64,000 bases of DNA from Aneurinibacillus uraniidurans (lineage in GTDB: Bacteria > Bacillota > Bacilli > Aneurinibacillales > Aneurinibacillaceae), in contig NZ_CP116902.1 in assembly GCF_028471905.1 (NCBI RefSeq), positions 2,640,501 through 2,704,500 of the forward strand. The letters run 5' to 3'. The position numbers and the translations under genes were made by a program. Every line of letters begins with the position of its first letter. Position 1 is the stretch's first letter. Positions 43,310 through 53,592 of this stretch are shown here, piece after piece. The notes below the pieces were generated by a model. That model made no database searches. It was not told the DNA's origin and saw only the letters and a list, made by a program, of their open reading frames with translations.

Positions 43310-43930
43310 CTTGATGGAGGGTTTCTCCAAAGTGTGGTGGAGGAGCAGGATCGGGCGGGACCTCGTCACTTCGGTACGCTCCCTAAGGAGTAGGGACTGT
43401 CCGCTCCAGGTGCCAGGTGAACTCGCCCACAAAAGGGGCTCACGATGTATTTGCATCGAAGTATTGTGGGCAAAAGCCCGTTCACCTCGCCCCTTCCGCT
43501 GGGGAGTCGCGTATAGGCGTTCCGTTGCCCCGCCCGACCCCGCTCCTAGCATACTTTGGATAAAAATCATCAAGCAATATCAAGAGGCTGAGCTTTGCTA
43601 TGCAGATAAAGAATTAGGAAGCGGTCTTGCGAGAAGCTAGTGACTACCGAGGAAATTTATTCTGACGACGAGAGTTTTTTTGTAAATCGAAACGTTGTGC
43701 GGGGAGTGGGAGAAGGGAGGAGCAAGAGAGCACCTGTACGCGCCACCCCAGCGGAGGGAGAACGGCGAACGGGCCTTTTGCCCGCAACACGTCAGTGAAT
43801 CAACATCGTGGGCTTTTCTTTGCGGGCGAGTTCGTCGAGCTCCCGGAGCGGACAGTCCTCACTTCCCTGCAAGCGTACCGAAGCGAACGGCTCCTCCCTT
43901 CTCCCACTCCCTCACCACCACACGTTTTCA
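43310..43930. repeat. repeat element B (two inverted modules around a spacer)
   Basis: A 621-bp stretch without a convincing gene, homologous to element A (29,502-30,120) in the same orientation. Module B1 (about 43,331-43,555) is closed by arms that match A1 but with several changes and three mismatches. Module B2 (about 43,693-43,921) has a perfect 22-bp inverted repeat identical to A2's arms (43,701-43,722 with 43,888-43,909). The spacer retains GAGCTTTGCTATGCAGATAA exactly. It fills the gap between the 3' ends of the DHHW gene and phzF, so it may also serve as a terminator for both. No transposase, direct target repeat or RNA gene of known family was found. Confidence 0.85.
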
Positions 43931-43954
43931 ATATCACCAAAAACAACTGCTCGA

Positions 43955-44752
43955 CTACAGCAATTCCCCACGCATAACCGTTACCGCCTGTCCCCCAAGC
44001 AGCACACGCTCACCGCGCACATGTACTCGCACAAACCCGCCTCGTGCAGATGCCTGATAACCAACTAGATCATCTTTGCCAAGCTTCTCTCGCCAGTATG
44101 TACCGAGCAGACAATGTGCCGACCCAGTTACCGGATCTTCTTCAATCCCAATGAGCGGGAAAAAAGCGCGCGAGACAAAATCATATGAGCTCCCTTCCTC
44201 CGCACGGCTCGTCACGATAACACCGCGCTGGGACACCGGAAGATTACACAGTTTCTTCATATCCGGGCGACATTCCCGAACATACCCTTCTCTATCTGTT
44301 TCCACAAGCACATCGAATCCGCCTAAGCTAACATGCTGTATCGGGATATCGAGTGCCGCTGCCAATTCCGGTATTTTTTCAGTTGGCTTCGCATAATCAG
44401 TTGGAAAATCAAGTTCGATCCACTCTCCATCTCGGCTCGCAGTCAAAAGTCCACTGCGCGTGAAAAAAGAAATCGAACTCGACCGCCCAACGTTTCCTGT
44501 CTCCCATAGCACATGAGCCGCTGCCAGCGTAGCATGCCCGCACAAATCGACCTCTTCGACCGGTGTGAACCAGCGCAGCCGATACCCGTCTTCCGTCTGC
44601 TGAACAAAAGCAGTTTCAGACAGATTCATCTCCCGCGCCACCTGCTGCATCCAGCGCTCATCACGCGATTCCTCCAACACACATACCGCAGCCGGATTTC
44701 CTTTAAACTTCTCTGCAGTAAATGAATCAACCACTACTACATTCTGTTTCAA
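43955..44752 (-). CDS. PhzF-family isomerase/epimerase
   Basis: The 265-residue protein is a PhzF-type enzyme with the diaminopimelate epimerase fold. It has VVDSFTAEKFKGNPAAV at the start, the catalytic Glu in MNLSETAFV, the CGHATLA motif, and EDPVTGSAHC near the end. The start is TTG at 44,752 behind GGAGGAGAGG. The natural substrate of most PhzF homologues is unknown. It follows oppF by 36 bases and may share its transcript. Confidence 0.9.
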   Translation of the reverse strand: MKQNVVVVDSFTAEKFKGNPAAVCVLEESRDERWMQQVAREMNLSETAFVQQTEDGYRLRWFTPVEEVDLCGHATLAAAHVLWETGNVGRSSSISFFTRSGLLTASRDGEWIELDFPTDYAKPTEKIPELAAALDIPIQHVSLGGFDVLVETDREGYVRECRPDMKKLCNLPVSQRGVIVTSRAEEGSSYDFVSRAFFPLIGIEEDPVTGSAHCLLGTYWREKLGKDDLVGYQASARGGFVRVHVRGERVLLGGQAVTVMRGELL

Positions 44753-44788
44753 ACCCTCTCCTCCTCATCCATTTTTTCATGATTTTAT

Positions 44789-45754
44789 CTACAAATGACA
44801 GGCCACAAAATGCCCGGATCGTACTTCTTGCCATGCCGGGCTCACTGCTGCACACACATCCATTACATATGGGCAGCGTGTACGAAAATAACAGCCGCTT
44901 GGCGGATTCAGCGGACTTGGCACATCGCCTGTCAGCACAATTCGCTCCCGACTACGCTCCACCGCCGGATCCGGAATCGGAATCGCGGACAGCAAAGCCT
45001 GCGTATAAGGGTGAAGCGGATTGTCATACAATTCTTCACTCTCTGCCAATTCTACCACTTTACCAAGATACATCACAGCTACCCGATTACTAATATGCTT
45101 AACCATCGCCAGATCATGCGCGATGAATAAATACGTCAAGCCCAGCTTTTTTTGCAATTCCATAAGCAAATTTATAACTTGCGCCTGAATGGATACATCC
45201 AGTGCCGAGATCGGCTCGTCACAGACGATGAATTTCGGCTCTACTGCAAGCGCTCGGGCAATCCCGATCCGCTGCCGCTGCCCACCGGAGAACTCGTGAG
45301 GAAAACGGCTGCTATGTTCCGGCTTTAATCCGACAAGGAGCAACAGCTCTGCGATCCGTTCCCTCCGCTTCGTTCCATGTGCGAGCCGATGCAGGTCAAG
45401 TGCTTCCCCGATGCTATCCCCAGCTGTCATGCGAGGATTAAGCGAGGCATACGGGTCCTGAAAAATCATCTGCATGTCACGCCGCAGCTTTTTCAACTCT
45501 TGCGGACTCGCCTGATGCACATCATGACCAGCAAACCGCACCACACCTTCTGTTGCCTCATACAGCCGTAAAATGGTGCGTCCCATTGTAGATTTACCAC
45601 AGCCAGACTCACCAACTACCCCAAGTGTTTCACCACGTTTAATATCGAATGTTACATCATTGACCGCCGCAACAGTTCCACTTCTTGTATGAAAATGCTT
45701 GGTCAGATGGCGTACCTCAAGCAATGCAGCTTCTTTATTTTCTGCTGACATCAT
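44789..45754 (-). CDS. oppF: oligopeptide ABC transporter ATP-binding protein OppF
   Basis: The 321-residue ATPase has Walker A ([12 protein letters not shown]), signature [15 protein letters not shown], Walker B ([13 protein letters not shown]) and the C-terminal oligopeptide extension ([12 protein letters not shown]) with cysteines that in some family members bind an iron-sulfur cluster. It pairs with OppD to energise peptide import. AAGGGAATGAGCG precedes the start, three bases downstream of oppD. Confidence 0.93.
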   Translation of the reverse strand: MMSAENKEAALLEVRHLTKHFHTRSGTVAAVNDVTFDIKRGETLGVVGESGCGKSTMGRTILRLYEATEGVVRFAGHDVHQASPQELKKLRRDMQMIFQDPYASLNPRMTAGDSIGEALDLHRLAHGTKRRERIAELLLLVGLKPEHSSRFPHEFSGGQRQRIGIARALAVEPKFIVCDEPISALDVSIQAQVINLLMELQKKLGLTYLFIAHDLAMVKHISNRVAVMYLGKVVELAESEELYDNPLHPYTQALLSAIPIPDPAVERSRERIVLTGDVPSPLNPPSGCYFRTRCPYVMDVCAAVSPAWQEVRSGHFVACHL

Positions 45755-45757
45755 CGC

Positions 45758-46759
45758 TCATTCCCTTCTATCCGCACGTACCTGCTGTGCGAACGAATGA
45801 TGCAGCCAACAAGCCGCATACTGATAGCCTCCCTGATCCTCGAGCGCAGGCTTATATGTGCGGCACACTTCCATCGCATATGCACAGCGAGCAAAAAATG
45901 AACAACCTACAGGTGGATGCAGCAAATCAGGCGGTGTCCCAACGATCGAACGAAGTGCAGCATGCCGACTTTGATCAAGGCGCGGCACAGCCGCTAACAG
46001 TCCGCTCGTATACGGATGTTTCGGGGTATAAAAGATTTGATCGACCGTGCCGATTTCTACTACTTCTCCGGCATACATCACCACAACGCGGTCGCATATG
46101 TCTGCGACAACCCCAAGGTCATGGGTAATCAGCATAATCGCCATCCTGGTTTTCCCCTGCAAATCTTTCATCAATTCAAGAATTTGGGCCTGAATCGTTA
46201 CATCAAGCGCGGTAGTTGGTTCATCTGCCAGTAACAACTTCGGGCGACAAGCAAGCGCAAGTGCGATCATCGCCCGTTGCCGCATTCCACCAGAGAATTC
46301 ATGCGGATACTGCCGCACACGCTTATCTGGCTGCGGGATACCAACCAGGCGCAGTGCTGCAACCGCTTGTTCCTGTGCATCCTGACGTGATAGCCCGTTA
46401 TGCTTGATCAATCCTTCGGCAATTTGCTCCCCGACACGCATCGTCGGATTAAGCGAGACAAACGGATCTTGAAAAATCATTCCGATGTCATTACCACGCA
46501 CCTGCTGCATGGCCGCCTCTTCTTTTTGCAGCAAATCCTGACCGTTAAACAAAATCTGCCCCTGCTTATACGTAACTAGGGATTCAGGAAGCAGCTTCAT
46601 CATCGACTGTGCTGTCACACTTTTACCGCAGCCGGACTCACCGACAAGCCCAATGGTTTCCCCTTCTTGGACTGTAAAACTCACACCACGTACGGCCTGT
46701 ACTTCTCCAGCGTATGTATGAAAAGAAACAGATAAATCGCGCACTTCAAGCAGCGCCAT
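45758..46759 (-). CDS. oppD: oligopeptide ABC transporter ATP-binding protein OppD
   Basis: The first ATPase of the opp transporter, 333 residues from ATG 46,759 (AAGGGGGATC upstream). It has Walker A ([12 protein letters not shown]), signature [15 protein letters not shown], Walker B ([13 protein letters not shown]) and the C-terminal [12 protein letters not shown] segment. The frame runs 29 codons farther up into oppC, which I reject. It lies between oppC and oppF. Confidence 0.93.
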   Translation of the reverse strand: MALLEVRDLSVSFHTYAGEVQAVRGVSFTVQEGETIGLVGESGCGKSVTAQSMMKLLPESLVTYKQGQILFNGQDLLQKEEAAMQQVRGNDIGMIFQDPFVSLNPTMRVGEQIAEGLIKHNGLSRQDAQEQAVAALRLVGIPQPDKRVRQYPHEFSGGMRQRAMIALALACRPKLLLADEPTTALDVTIQAQILELMKDLQGKTRMAIMLITHDLGVVADICDRVVVMYAGEVVEIGTVDQIFYTPKHPYTSGLLAAVPRLDQSRHAALRSIVGTPPDLLHPPVGCSFFARCAYAMEVCRTYKPALEDQGGYQYAACWLHHSFAQQVRADRRE

Positions 46760-46775
46760 TCGTGATCCCCCTTGC

Positions 46776-47717
46776 TCAGTCGAACGATTTGCCCATTCCC
46801 GGATCAAGCGCATCACGCATTCCATCACCGAGCACATTAAAAGCAAACATCGTTAACGAAATAAAAAATCCTGGGATAAACAATTGATACGCATGGCCAA
46901 CGAGCAAACTAACAAGTGCATCATTCGCCATTGTGCCCCAGCTCGCCTGCGGCGCCGGAACCCCCAGACCGAGGAAGCTTAGTGTTGCCTCCGCAAAAAT
47001 AGCCGCAGGCACTGTCAGCGTGACATTGACGAGAATCGGACCCATCGTATTCGGGATGACATGCTTACGCAAAATCCAGCCAGTATCAGCCCCCAGTACA
47101 CGGGCTGCCTGAACATATTCCTGCTGCTTTAACTGCAAAACCTGCCCACGTACAAGACGAGCCATCGGAATCCAGCCTGTTATGGTCATAGCAATAATAA
47201 TCGTCCAGATGCCCGGTCCCATCACAACCATCAAAAGAATCACCATCAGTAAATACGGCACGCCATACAGCACTTCAGCCATCCTCATCATCATGTTGTC
47301 GACACGCCCTCCCTTAAGCCCGGCGATGCCGCCATACAACACCCCAAGTACGAAATCAATGAGTGCTGCCATCATTCCAATAAATAACGAGATGCGCGCC
47401 CCGTACCAGATGCGGGTAAAAATATCCCGCCCAGATGAATCTGTTCCAAACCAATGTGCTTTTCCTGGATACATGTTTTTCTCGGCAAAATTTTGTGCGT
47501 CATACGTATAGCCGCTTACATAAGGACCAATAATCGCCATCACAAGCAGAGCGATCATGATACCGAGGCCGACCATAGCCAGTTTATTCTTCTGCAAACG
47601 CCGCCACACATCCGCCCAGTACGAGACCTGTGGACGGTTGATTGCCTCTGCATCAAAAAATCGATCCGCTACAGGTCGGAACATCGCGGCGGTCAGCTGT
47701 TTTTCCTGCTGCATCAT
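46776..47717 (-). CDS. oppC: oligopeptide ABC transporter permease OppC
   Basis: A 313-residue permease with an N-terminal cytoplasmic segment, a helix (LAMVGLGIMIALLVMAIIG), then the five-helix core with the EAA loop EYVQAARVLGADTGWILRKHVIPN. The FGTDSSGRDIFTRIWYGAR segment is the OppC hallmark. Its start overlaps the oppB stop by 4 bases. Confidence 0.94.
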   Translation of the reverse strand: MMQQEKQLTAAMFRPVADRFFDAEAINRPQVSYWADVWRRLQKNKLAMVGLGIMIALLVMAIIGPYVSGYTYDAQNFAEKNMYPGKAHWFGTDSSGRDIFTRIWYGARISLFIGMMAALIDFVLGVLYGGIAGLKGGRVDNMMMRMAEVLYGVPYLLMVILLMVVMGPGIWTIIIAMTITGWIPMARLVRGQVLQLKQQEYVQAARVLGADTGWILRKHVIPNTMGPILVNVTLTVPAAIFAEATLSFLGLGVPAPQASWGTMANDALVSLLVGHAYQLFIPGFFISLTMFAFNVLGDGMRDALDPGMGKSFD

Positions 47718-48643
47718 CTGCTCTCCCCTGTCACTGTAATGCGTGGATCAATCCACGTATAAGCAAGATCAACAAGCAGAATTAAAAAAATCAAAATCGC
47801 ACTGTAAAAAACCGTCGACCCGAGAATGACCGGATAATCGCGATTAAAGATGCCCTTCACGAACATCTCACCCATCCCGGGAATCCCAAAAATATGTTCA
47901 ATCACAAAACTGCCCGTTACGAGATTTGCCGCAATGACACTAAGCATCGTCACAACTGGCAGAATCGCATTACGAATCGTATGCTTCATAATAATAATCG
48001 TCTGCGTAAGCCCTTTTGCTTTCGCTGTCTTTATGTATTCCTGCCTAAGCACTTCAAGCATACTTGCCCGCATCAGGCGGGCAATAAACGCCAGCGGCAT
48101 CAGTGCTAGAGCAATAGACGGGAGAATCGTATGCTGCCACGTCTCCCATGTTGCCGGAGGAAGCCAGCCCCACTCCACAGCTACGTACTGAATCATAACC
48201 GTAGCAAGAATAAAATTCGGTACAGAAATGCCGATAATCGCCAAAATCATCGACACATAATCAGGCCAGCGGTTATGATATAATGCAGCAATTACCCCAA
48301 ATATAACCCCGAATGTTACGCCAATCACAAGCGCCTGCAAACCAAGATGCAACGAGATCGGGAACCCATCTCGAATATAGTCATTTACCGTAATGCTATC
48401 CGACTTCAGGGACGGGCCAAAATCCAATGTAAGTAGCGACCCCAAATATTCGAAGTACTGCACTACAACCGGACGGTCAAGATGATAATATGCTTTTATA
48501 TTTTCATATACACCAGGCGGCATCTTGCCCTCCGAAGAGAAAGGGTCACCTGGAATCAGACGCATCAGTATAAACGTAATGGTAATCACAATCCACAACG
48601 TGAAAAGGGCCCATCCGAGACGCTGTAACGTATACCGTACCAC
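47714..48643 (-). CDS. oppB: oligopeptide ABC transporter permease OppB
   Basis: The 309-residue permease begins MVRYTLQRLGWALFTLWIV, typical of OppB/DppB, and has RLIPGDPF and the EAA loop EYIKTAKAKGLTQTIIIMKHTIRN. The start is GTG at 48,643 behind AAGGAGGAC. It follows oppA by 19 bases. Confidence 0.94.
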   Translation of the reverse strand: MVRYTLQRLGWALFTLWIVITITFILMRLIPGDPFSSEGKMPPGVYENIKAYYHLDRPVVVQYFEYLGSLLTLDFGPSLKSDSITVNDYIRDGFPISLHLGLQALVIGVTFGVIFGVIAALYHNRWPDYVSMILAIIGISVPNFILATVMIQYVAVEWGWLPPATWETWQHTILPSIALALMPLAFIARLMRASMLEVLRQEYIKTAKAKGLTQTIIIMKHTIRNAILPVVTMLSVIAANLVTGSFVIEHIFGIPGMGEMFVKGIFNRDYPVILGSTVFYSAILIFLILLVDLAYTWIDPRITVTGESR

Positions 48644-48662
48644 GATAAGTCCTCCTTGATGG

Positions 48663-50315
48663 TTACATAATATTTGCGTACATCAACACTGGATATTCGT
48701 CTGCTGGCGTATACACGCCGGAGATGTTCTGTTTTATTGCATACGGTTTTGTATAGAAGTAGATCGGGATAATCGGCATGTCCTTCATCAGAATCGCTTC
48801 CGCTTCATGCATCGCCTTCATGCGAATTACTGGATTACTTGACTGTTTGGCTATATTGATCTTCGCGTCGTACTGTTTATTTTTCCAACCCGTATCATTT
48901 TGTGTGCTAGCACTCGTAAACATGTCCAGAAACGTCATCGGGTCACTAAAATCCGCCACCCAGCCAGAACGAGACACACTGTAGTCCAGCTTGTGCTCAC
49001 GATCAATCTTCACTTTGAACTCTGTGTTTTCAAGCCCTACGTCAATCCCGAGATTTTGCTTCCACATGCCTGCAATGGCTTCCGCAATTCGTTTATGCAA
49101 ATCAAGCGTATTGTACATAATGTTGAACTTCGGCATGCTTGTCAGTCCTTCTTCTCTCAAGCCTTCCGCTAGTAGTCTCTTCGCCTGCTCTACATTTTCT
49201 GTGAAATAGGCACCACCTACTGTACGAAAATCCTCTTTGCCATTCGCATCACGTGCACCTTCTGCTACCAAGGCGTATGCCGGCTTCTGTCCACCCTGGG
49301 CAATATGTTCCGTAATCGTAGCGCGATCAATCGCCATCGCTAGAGCGGTGCGAATTTTTGCATTCGTAAATGGCTTTTTCGTCGTATTAAAACGATAAAA
49401 GTAGGTGCTGAATTCCGGTGCAATTTTAAAATCTTTCGCCTTCTGGCTTTTCAATTGACCGACTACATCACCCGGCAGCGGCAATGCAAGATCAAGCTTG
49501 CCCGCACGATACATCTGCCATGCTGTGTTCTCCCCTTCTACCATTGCCCAGTTAATGCCTGCAAGTTTGATTTTGTCTTTCTCAAAATAGTTCTCGTTTT
49601 TCACCATTTTCAAGTCTCGTTTATGCTTCCATTCCGTTAACCTGAATGGACCATTCGAGATGAATGCAGCAGCATCATTTGCCCATTTCGGGTTACTTTC
49701 CTGCACATTCTTGTCTACCGGATAATACGTATAAAAAGAAACAAGCTGATCAAAGTAAGCGGTCGGGTTAACAAGCCTGACTTCTAACGTCTGTTTATCA
49801 AGCGCTTTTACCCCCACTTTATCCGCGAGCGCTTTCAGCTTTCCCACATCTTTTTCTTTCGATTCGTTATACGCCTGCGCTCCCTCGATGTAGTACAGCT
49901 GGTATGCATAAGTAGAAGCCGTGGCTGGATTCAGCACATGCTTCCAGGCAAATTCGAAGTCTTGCGCGGTAACCGGATCACCATTCGACCATTTTTGCCC
50001 TTCCCGAAGATGGAATATGTATGTTTTCCTGTCCGAACTGATGTCCCAGTTCTTAGCCGCACCCGGAACGACTTTGCCATTCGGACCTACCATTGTCAGA
50101 CCAACGAATAGATGACGCAGCGGCCATGATTCATGTGTTCCCTGTGCTTTGGCCGGGTGGAGAGAACCTGGCTCTGAGGAGTTGTTCACGTTAAGAATGT
50201 TTGCGCTTGCATTTGTATTGGAGCTATTGCCAACACAACCTGTCACAGCCAGTACAAGCATAAGCAATATACTTATAACTATGGTACGTAGTTTCTGCTG
50301 CGTCTTGATGATCAT
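48663..50315 (-). CDS. oppA: oligopeptide-binding lipoprotein OppA
   Basis: The 550-residue extracellular binding protein has a lipoprotein signal (VISILLMLVLAVTGC, lipid Cys in VTGC) followed by the family 5 binding domain. The FHLREGQKWSNGDPVTAQDFEFAW segment is the family signature. GAGGAGG precedes the ATG. It is the first gene of the opp operon and probably feeds peptides to OppBCDF. A role in taking up signalling peptides is possible, because an RRNPP-like regulator is encoded at 9.4 kb, but this is only inference. Confidence 0.94.
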   Translation of the reverse strand: MIIKTQQKLRTIVISILLMLVLAVTGCVGNSSNTNASANILNVNNSSEPGSLHPAKAQGTHESWPLRHLFVGLTMVGPNGKVVPGAAKNWDISSDRKTYIFHLREGQKWSNGDPVTAQDFEFAWKHVLNPATASTYAYQLYYIEGAQAYNESKEKDVGKLKALADKVGVKALDKQTLEVRLVNPTAYFDQLVSFYTYYPVDKNVQESNPKWANDAAAFISNGPFRLTEWKHKRDLKMVKNENYFEKDKIKLAGINWAMVEGENTAWQMYRAGKLDLALPLPGDVVGQLKSQKAKDFKIAPEFSTYFYRFNTTKKPFTNAKIRTALAMAIDRATITEHIAQGGQKPAYALVAEGARDANGKEDFRTVGGAYFTENVEQAKRLLAEGLREEGLTSMPKFNIMYNTLDLHKRIAEAIAGMWKQNLGIDVGLENTEFKVKIDREHKLDYSVSRSGWVADFSDPMTFLDMFTSASTQNDTGWKNKQYDAKINIAKQSSNPVIRMKAMHEAEAILMKDMPIIPIYFYTKPYAIKQNISGVYTPADEYPVLMYANIM

Positions 50316-50446
50316 GAACCTCCTCTTTTTATTCAGTATGTTACTAAAACGTGATTTGTAATTACATAATTTGATTTTTTATGATGATAATCATAGTCTG
50401 CCAATTACAAGCTCTAGTATGAAAACGAACCAATTCCATAAGAAAA

Positions 50447-50489
50447 GAGACCATCTCAACAGCTGTAATACTGCAATTGAGATAGTCCC
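50447..50489 (-). terminator. terminator after the HxlR regulator
   Basis: GGGACTATCTCAA and TTGAGATGGTCTC form a 13-bp stem with wobbles, followed by TTTTCTT on the minus strand. The rest of the 50,316-50,446 gap upstream of oppA is AT-rich without a clear further signal. Confidence 0.78.
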
Positions 50490-50527
50490 TTCTTTAAAAT
50501 TCCAGAGTCTTTATAGTTGAAAAGGGG

Positions 50528-50863
50528 TCATTTTTCTCCCCTTCCTAACACGTCCCACTCATTTCCCCATTCTTTCATAGCATCAAAAATAGGACGAAGT
50601 GTTTTTCCTTTTTCAGTAAGAGAATATTCCACATGTGGAGGAATTTCTGAATATATAGCTCGACTAATAATCTCTTCGTTCTCTAGTTCCTTTAGACGCA
50701 TCGACAAAGTTCTTGGACTAATACCTTTCAAAGACCTCTGCAGCTCACCGAATCGACGTGGGCCATAAAATAAGTCCCTTAAAATAATAAATGTCCACTT
50801 ACCACCAATTATATTCATGGTTTTTTCAATGGGACATTTAGGATGATCATGTTCGTCATACAT
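50528..50863 (-). CDS. HxlR-family winged-helix regulator
   Basis: The 111-residue regulator has the conserved N-terminal Cys in HPKCPIEKTM and the winged-helix core GGKWTFIILRDLFYGPRRFGELQR...ISPRTLSMRLKELE. In relatives such as HypR and YodB this Cys senses aldehydes, quinones or oxidants. It is divergent from an NAD-epimerase-type gene, and a 19-bp inverted repeat lies between them, so it probably controls that gene. Confidence 0.9.
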   Translation of the reverse strand: MYDEHDHPKCPIEKTMNIIGGKWTFIILRDLFYGPRRFGELQRSLKGISPRTLSMRLKELENEEIISRAIYSEIPPHVEYSLTEKGKTLRPIFDAMKEWGNEWDVLGRGEK

Positions 50864-50911
50864 ATGTGTAATCCCTCACTATCAATTTGAATAGTAACTA
50901 TAAATAATATC

Positions 50912-50960
50912 CGTACTTTCAAAACTATAACACTTTACTTATTATAGTTTTGAAAGTACG
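50912..50960. promoter_or_regulatory. 19-bp inverted repeat, candidate HxlR operator
   Basis: CGTACTTTCAAAACTATAA (50,912-50,930) and its exact complement (50,942-50,960) are separated by 11 bases and lie between the divergent genes. Perfect symmetry at this length and position suggests an operator that controls both promoters, or a leader hairpin for the plus-strand gene. Confidence 0.7.
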
Positions 50961-50986
50961 ATCAGTAAATATTTAGAGGAGGAAAT

Positions 50987-51907
50987 ATGAAAGTCATTAT
51001 TTTTGGAGGGACCGGTTTTATTGGAAGTCACGTTGTCGAACAATTACATATAGCTGGACATCAAGTTACGGTAGCTATTCGCGAGACAAGTAACACAACA
51101 TTTTTAGAAAGTTTAGGGGTCAACGTCGTTAAGATTGACTTTTCTAATTCGGTAGCAATCGGAAAAGTAATAGAGGGGCATGACGTTGTATATAATTGCA
51201 CAGCAGATGCGAAGCTGCATACGCCAATCAGCTTAGATGCTCCGGTAGAAATAGCATTGACAAGAACATTGATTGAAGCTGCCGCTTTACATGGTGCTTC
51301 AAAATTCATTCAGTTAAGTTCAGTCGTACTATATGACTTTCAAACGAACGAGCCTATTGATGAATCCTATATTTCACAACCTGAATACCCAATACAAAGC
51401 TTACTACTTGAAAGAGAAAGAATAGTCGAAGAGGTAGGAAGAAAAAACGGAATTACCACCATCTTGTTACGTCCGGCAAGTACAATCGGTGTAAGGGACA
51501 CCTCATCGTTTTTTGCACGACTCTTTACCGCACATACTAGTGACCTATATCCAATGATCGGTAATGGTACCACTAAAGTTTCCCTTGTTGATACTCGCGA
51601 CATCGGTCGAGCAATGGCCTGGTTAGGAACCTATCAAAAATCCGAACATGATAATGACATCTTTTTACTTAAAGGATTCGATACAACTTGGGGTCAATTA
51701 AAAGCAGAAATAGATCACGCAATCGGAAGAATTGCAAAAACAATAAATTTTTCAGAAGGATTACCATCATTTGCACTAAAAACCTTTACAGTCAACAGGC
51801 TATGGAATGACAATAAGATACGAAATATAGGCTTTAAAACGAAATATTCGCTAACTAATTCGGTAGAAGCTGCCGTCCACGACTTAATTAGTCGGAACTC
51901 CTTTTGA
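50987..51907 (+). CDS. NAD-dependent epimerase/dehydratase-family protein (extended SDR)
   Basis: The 306-residue Rossmann-fold protein starts MKVIIFGGTGFIGSHVVEQL with the TGxxGxxG cofactor motif, and has the YNCTADAK and LSSVVLYD strands. The usual catalytic YxxxK is not intact: after the Ser in QLSSVVLYD, the expected segment reads EYPIQSLLLE, with Ser where Lys is usual. It may therefore be a reductase with altered catalysis or a redox-sensing NAD(P)-binding protein. AGAGGAGGAAAT precedes the start. It is divergent from an HxlR regulator. Confidence 0.83.
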   Translation: MKVIIFGGTGFIGSHVVEQLHIAGHQVTVAIRETSNTTFLESLGVNVVKIDFSNSVAIGKVIEGHDVVYNCTADAKLHTPISLDAPVEIALTRTLIEAAALHGASKFIQLSSVVLYDFQTNEPIDESYISQPEYPIQSLLLERERIVEEVGRKNGITTILLRPASTIGVRDTSSFFARLFTAHTSDLYPMIGNGTTKVSLVDTRDIGRAMAWLGTYQKSEHDNDIFLLKGFDTTWGQLKAEIDHAIGRIAKTINFSEGLPSFALKTFTVNRLWNDNKIRNIGFKTKYSLTNSVEAAVHDLISRNSF

Positions 51908-51962
51908 TCATTAACAATAAAGCTGCTCAATTAGGTACGAGTTATAACGACAGAAAATAAGG

Positions 51963-51998
51963 AAACAAGCTGACCTATGTTGCTAGGTCAGCTTGTTT
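51963..51998. terminator. bidirectional terminator between epimerase and chemoreceptor
   Basis: AAACAAGCTGACCTA and TAGGTCAGCTTGTTT pair perfectly over 15 bases with a 6-base loop. It serves the convergent genes on both sides. The arm AAACAAGCTGACCT recurs in the terminator at 54,966. Confidence 0.83.
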
Positions 51999-52005
51999 AA
52001 AGGTA

Positions 52006-53592
52006 CTATACCTTAAATTTCGTCACCAACTGATTAAGCGACTCGGACATACGTGATAATTCGCTTGCGGTTGATGCCGTCTCCTCTGTTCCGACTGATG
52101 CTTCCTCCGCAACAGCCGCAATATTTTCCACTGATTTTAGTACTTCAGAAGCCTGTGCTGCCTGCTGTTCACTTGCTGCAGCAATTTCCGTGACACGGGT
52201 TGATGCCTGATGAATAATCTCCATAATTTCTTCAAATGACTCTCCAGCCTGAGCAGCCTGCTTATTCCCAGCCGTAACAGCTTCAACGGATTCATGCGTA
52301 TTTTTTTGGATCGATTGAATTAAATTCGCAATCTCTTTTGTTGCCCTGCCGCTGCGTTCCGCTAAGTTACGCACTTCATCAGCTACTACTGCAAATCCTT
52401 TACCTGCTTCCCCGGCCCGTGCTGCCTCAATGGCCGCATTTAATGCCAGCAAGTTTGTTTGTTCGGCGATTTCATCGATCATTTCAATAATTTCACCAAT
52501 GGCAGTAGATTGATCGGATAACTCCTCGACTTTTTGTGCAATCAGCCCCATCGCCTCAATAGAACTGCGAATGACCTCGCCACCTGTTTGAGCCATCCCA
52601 ACGGCCTGTTCCGAATGGGCCGCGGCCTGCTCGGCATTTTCCGCTACCTGATGGATTGCATCAGCAAACTGATTCATCATTTCATTCACGATTTCCGATG
52701 CTCCTGCCTGCTGCTGTGTTCCGCTCGCAATTTCCTGCATGCTGGCGGAAATTTGTTGAGAGCTTGCCGACAAATTCATCGAGTTCGCTTTAATTTCTTT
52801 AATAATTTGTGCAAATCCTTTCATCATGGAATTAAAAGACGCAGACAGCAGTCCAATTTCATCACGTGCCTGATTCGTGCTTTGTAAAGTTAAATCCCCT
52901 TTTTCAGCACGCAACGCCAAATCAAGCATTTCTCGGACAGGTCGCACAATCATTCGGGAAATAAACAATCCAAATACTACTGAAATGACTACAGCTGCAA
53001 TAGTCAGGCAAAGAATCATGATGTTGGCACTTTCTGCGTCAGTTGTCATTTGTGTACTCATATTGTCTGCCAGTTTATCATTGTAAGCAGCCAAATCAGT
53101 CAGTATCGTATTTACCTTATCTAGAGGTGGCAGTGCATACGTATTAAATACCGTGTACGCCCCGACTTTGTCACCTTTGTCAAGCAAAGCAAGCGCTTTT
53201 TCACGTTCCTGACGATACGTGGCTAGTGCATCTTTTAGCTCTTTCCACTTACCCTTCTCCTCCTGGGTAATATTCGTTCCCTCAAAAATGCTTATATCTT
53301 GATCTACCTTTTGTATACGTTCTTTAAAGTCAGCGACCAATTTCTGTTCTTGAACCGGGTCCTTCGTCAACATTCTCGTATAAACAATCGCTTCCGTTGC
53401 ACGTAAATGAGCACGCATATCGTTCAGCACACGAACAGGAATCAAATTATCACGATACATCCTATTCCCCTGTTGCTCCATCTTTGTAAGATAATGATAC
53501 GAAATATAGCCTACACCAGATAAAAACAGTGCTGCTACGATAATGAGGGTTAAAATTTTGTTTGCTACTTTCATGTTCTGCATCCACATCAT
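52006..53592 (-). CDS. methyl-accepting chemotaxis protein (4HB sensor)
   Basis: The 528-residue chemoreceptor has helix 1 ([20 protein letters not shown]), an external four-helix bundle of about 150 residues, helix 2 ([20 protein letters not shown]), HAMP, and the signalling domain with the tip [20 protein letters not shown]. It differs from the receptor at 3.4-5.1 kb in the sensor and the adaptation region, so it is not a recent duplicate. AAGGGAG precedes the first ATG. No other chemotaxis genes are near. Confidence 0.93.
   Translation of the reverse strand: MMWMQNMKVANKILTLIIVAALFLSGVGYISYHYLTKMEQQGNRMYRDNLIPVRVLNDMRAHLRATEAIVYTRMLTKDPVQEQKLVADFKERIQKVDQDISIFEGTNITQEEKGKWKELKDALATYRQEREKALALLDKGDKVGAYTVFNTYALPPLDKVNTILTDLAAYNDKLADNMSTQMTTDAESANIMILCLTIAAVVISVVFGLFISRMIVRPVREMLDLALRAEKGDLTLQSTNQARDEIGLLSASFNSMMKGFAQIIKEIKANSMNLSASSQQISASMQEIASGTQQQAGASEIVNEMMNQFADAIHQVAENAEQAAAHSEQAVGMAQTGGEVIRSSIEAMGLIAQKVEELSDQSTAIGEIIEMIDEIAEQTNLLALNAAIEAARAGEAGKGFAVVADEVRNLAERSGRATKEIANLIQSIQKNTHESVEAVTAGNKQAAQAGESFEEIMEIIHQASTRVTEIAAASEQQAAQASEVLKSVENIAAVAEEASVGTEETASTASELSRMSESLNQLVTKFKV

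Noticed and set aside
29502-43930. CRISPR array or ribosomal/tRNA genes as an explanation of the repeats.
   Set aside because: There are only two long copies, no short regular spacers, no cas genes, and no tRNA or rRNA sequence blocks.
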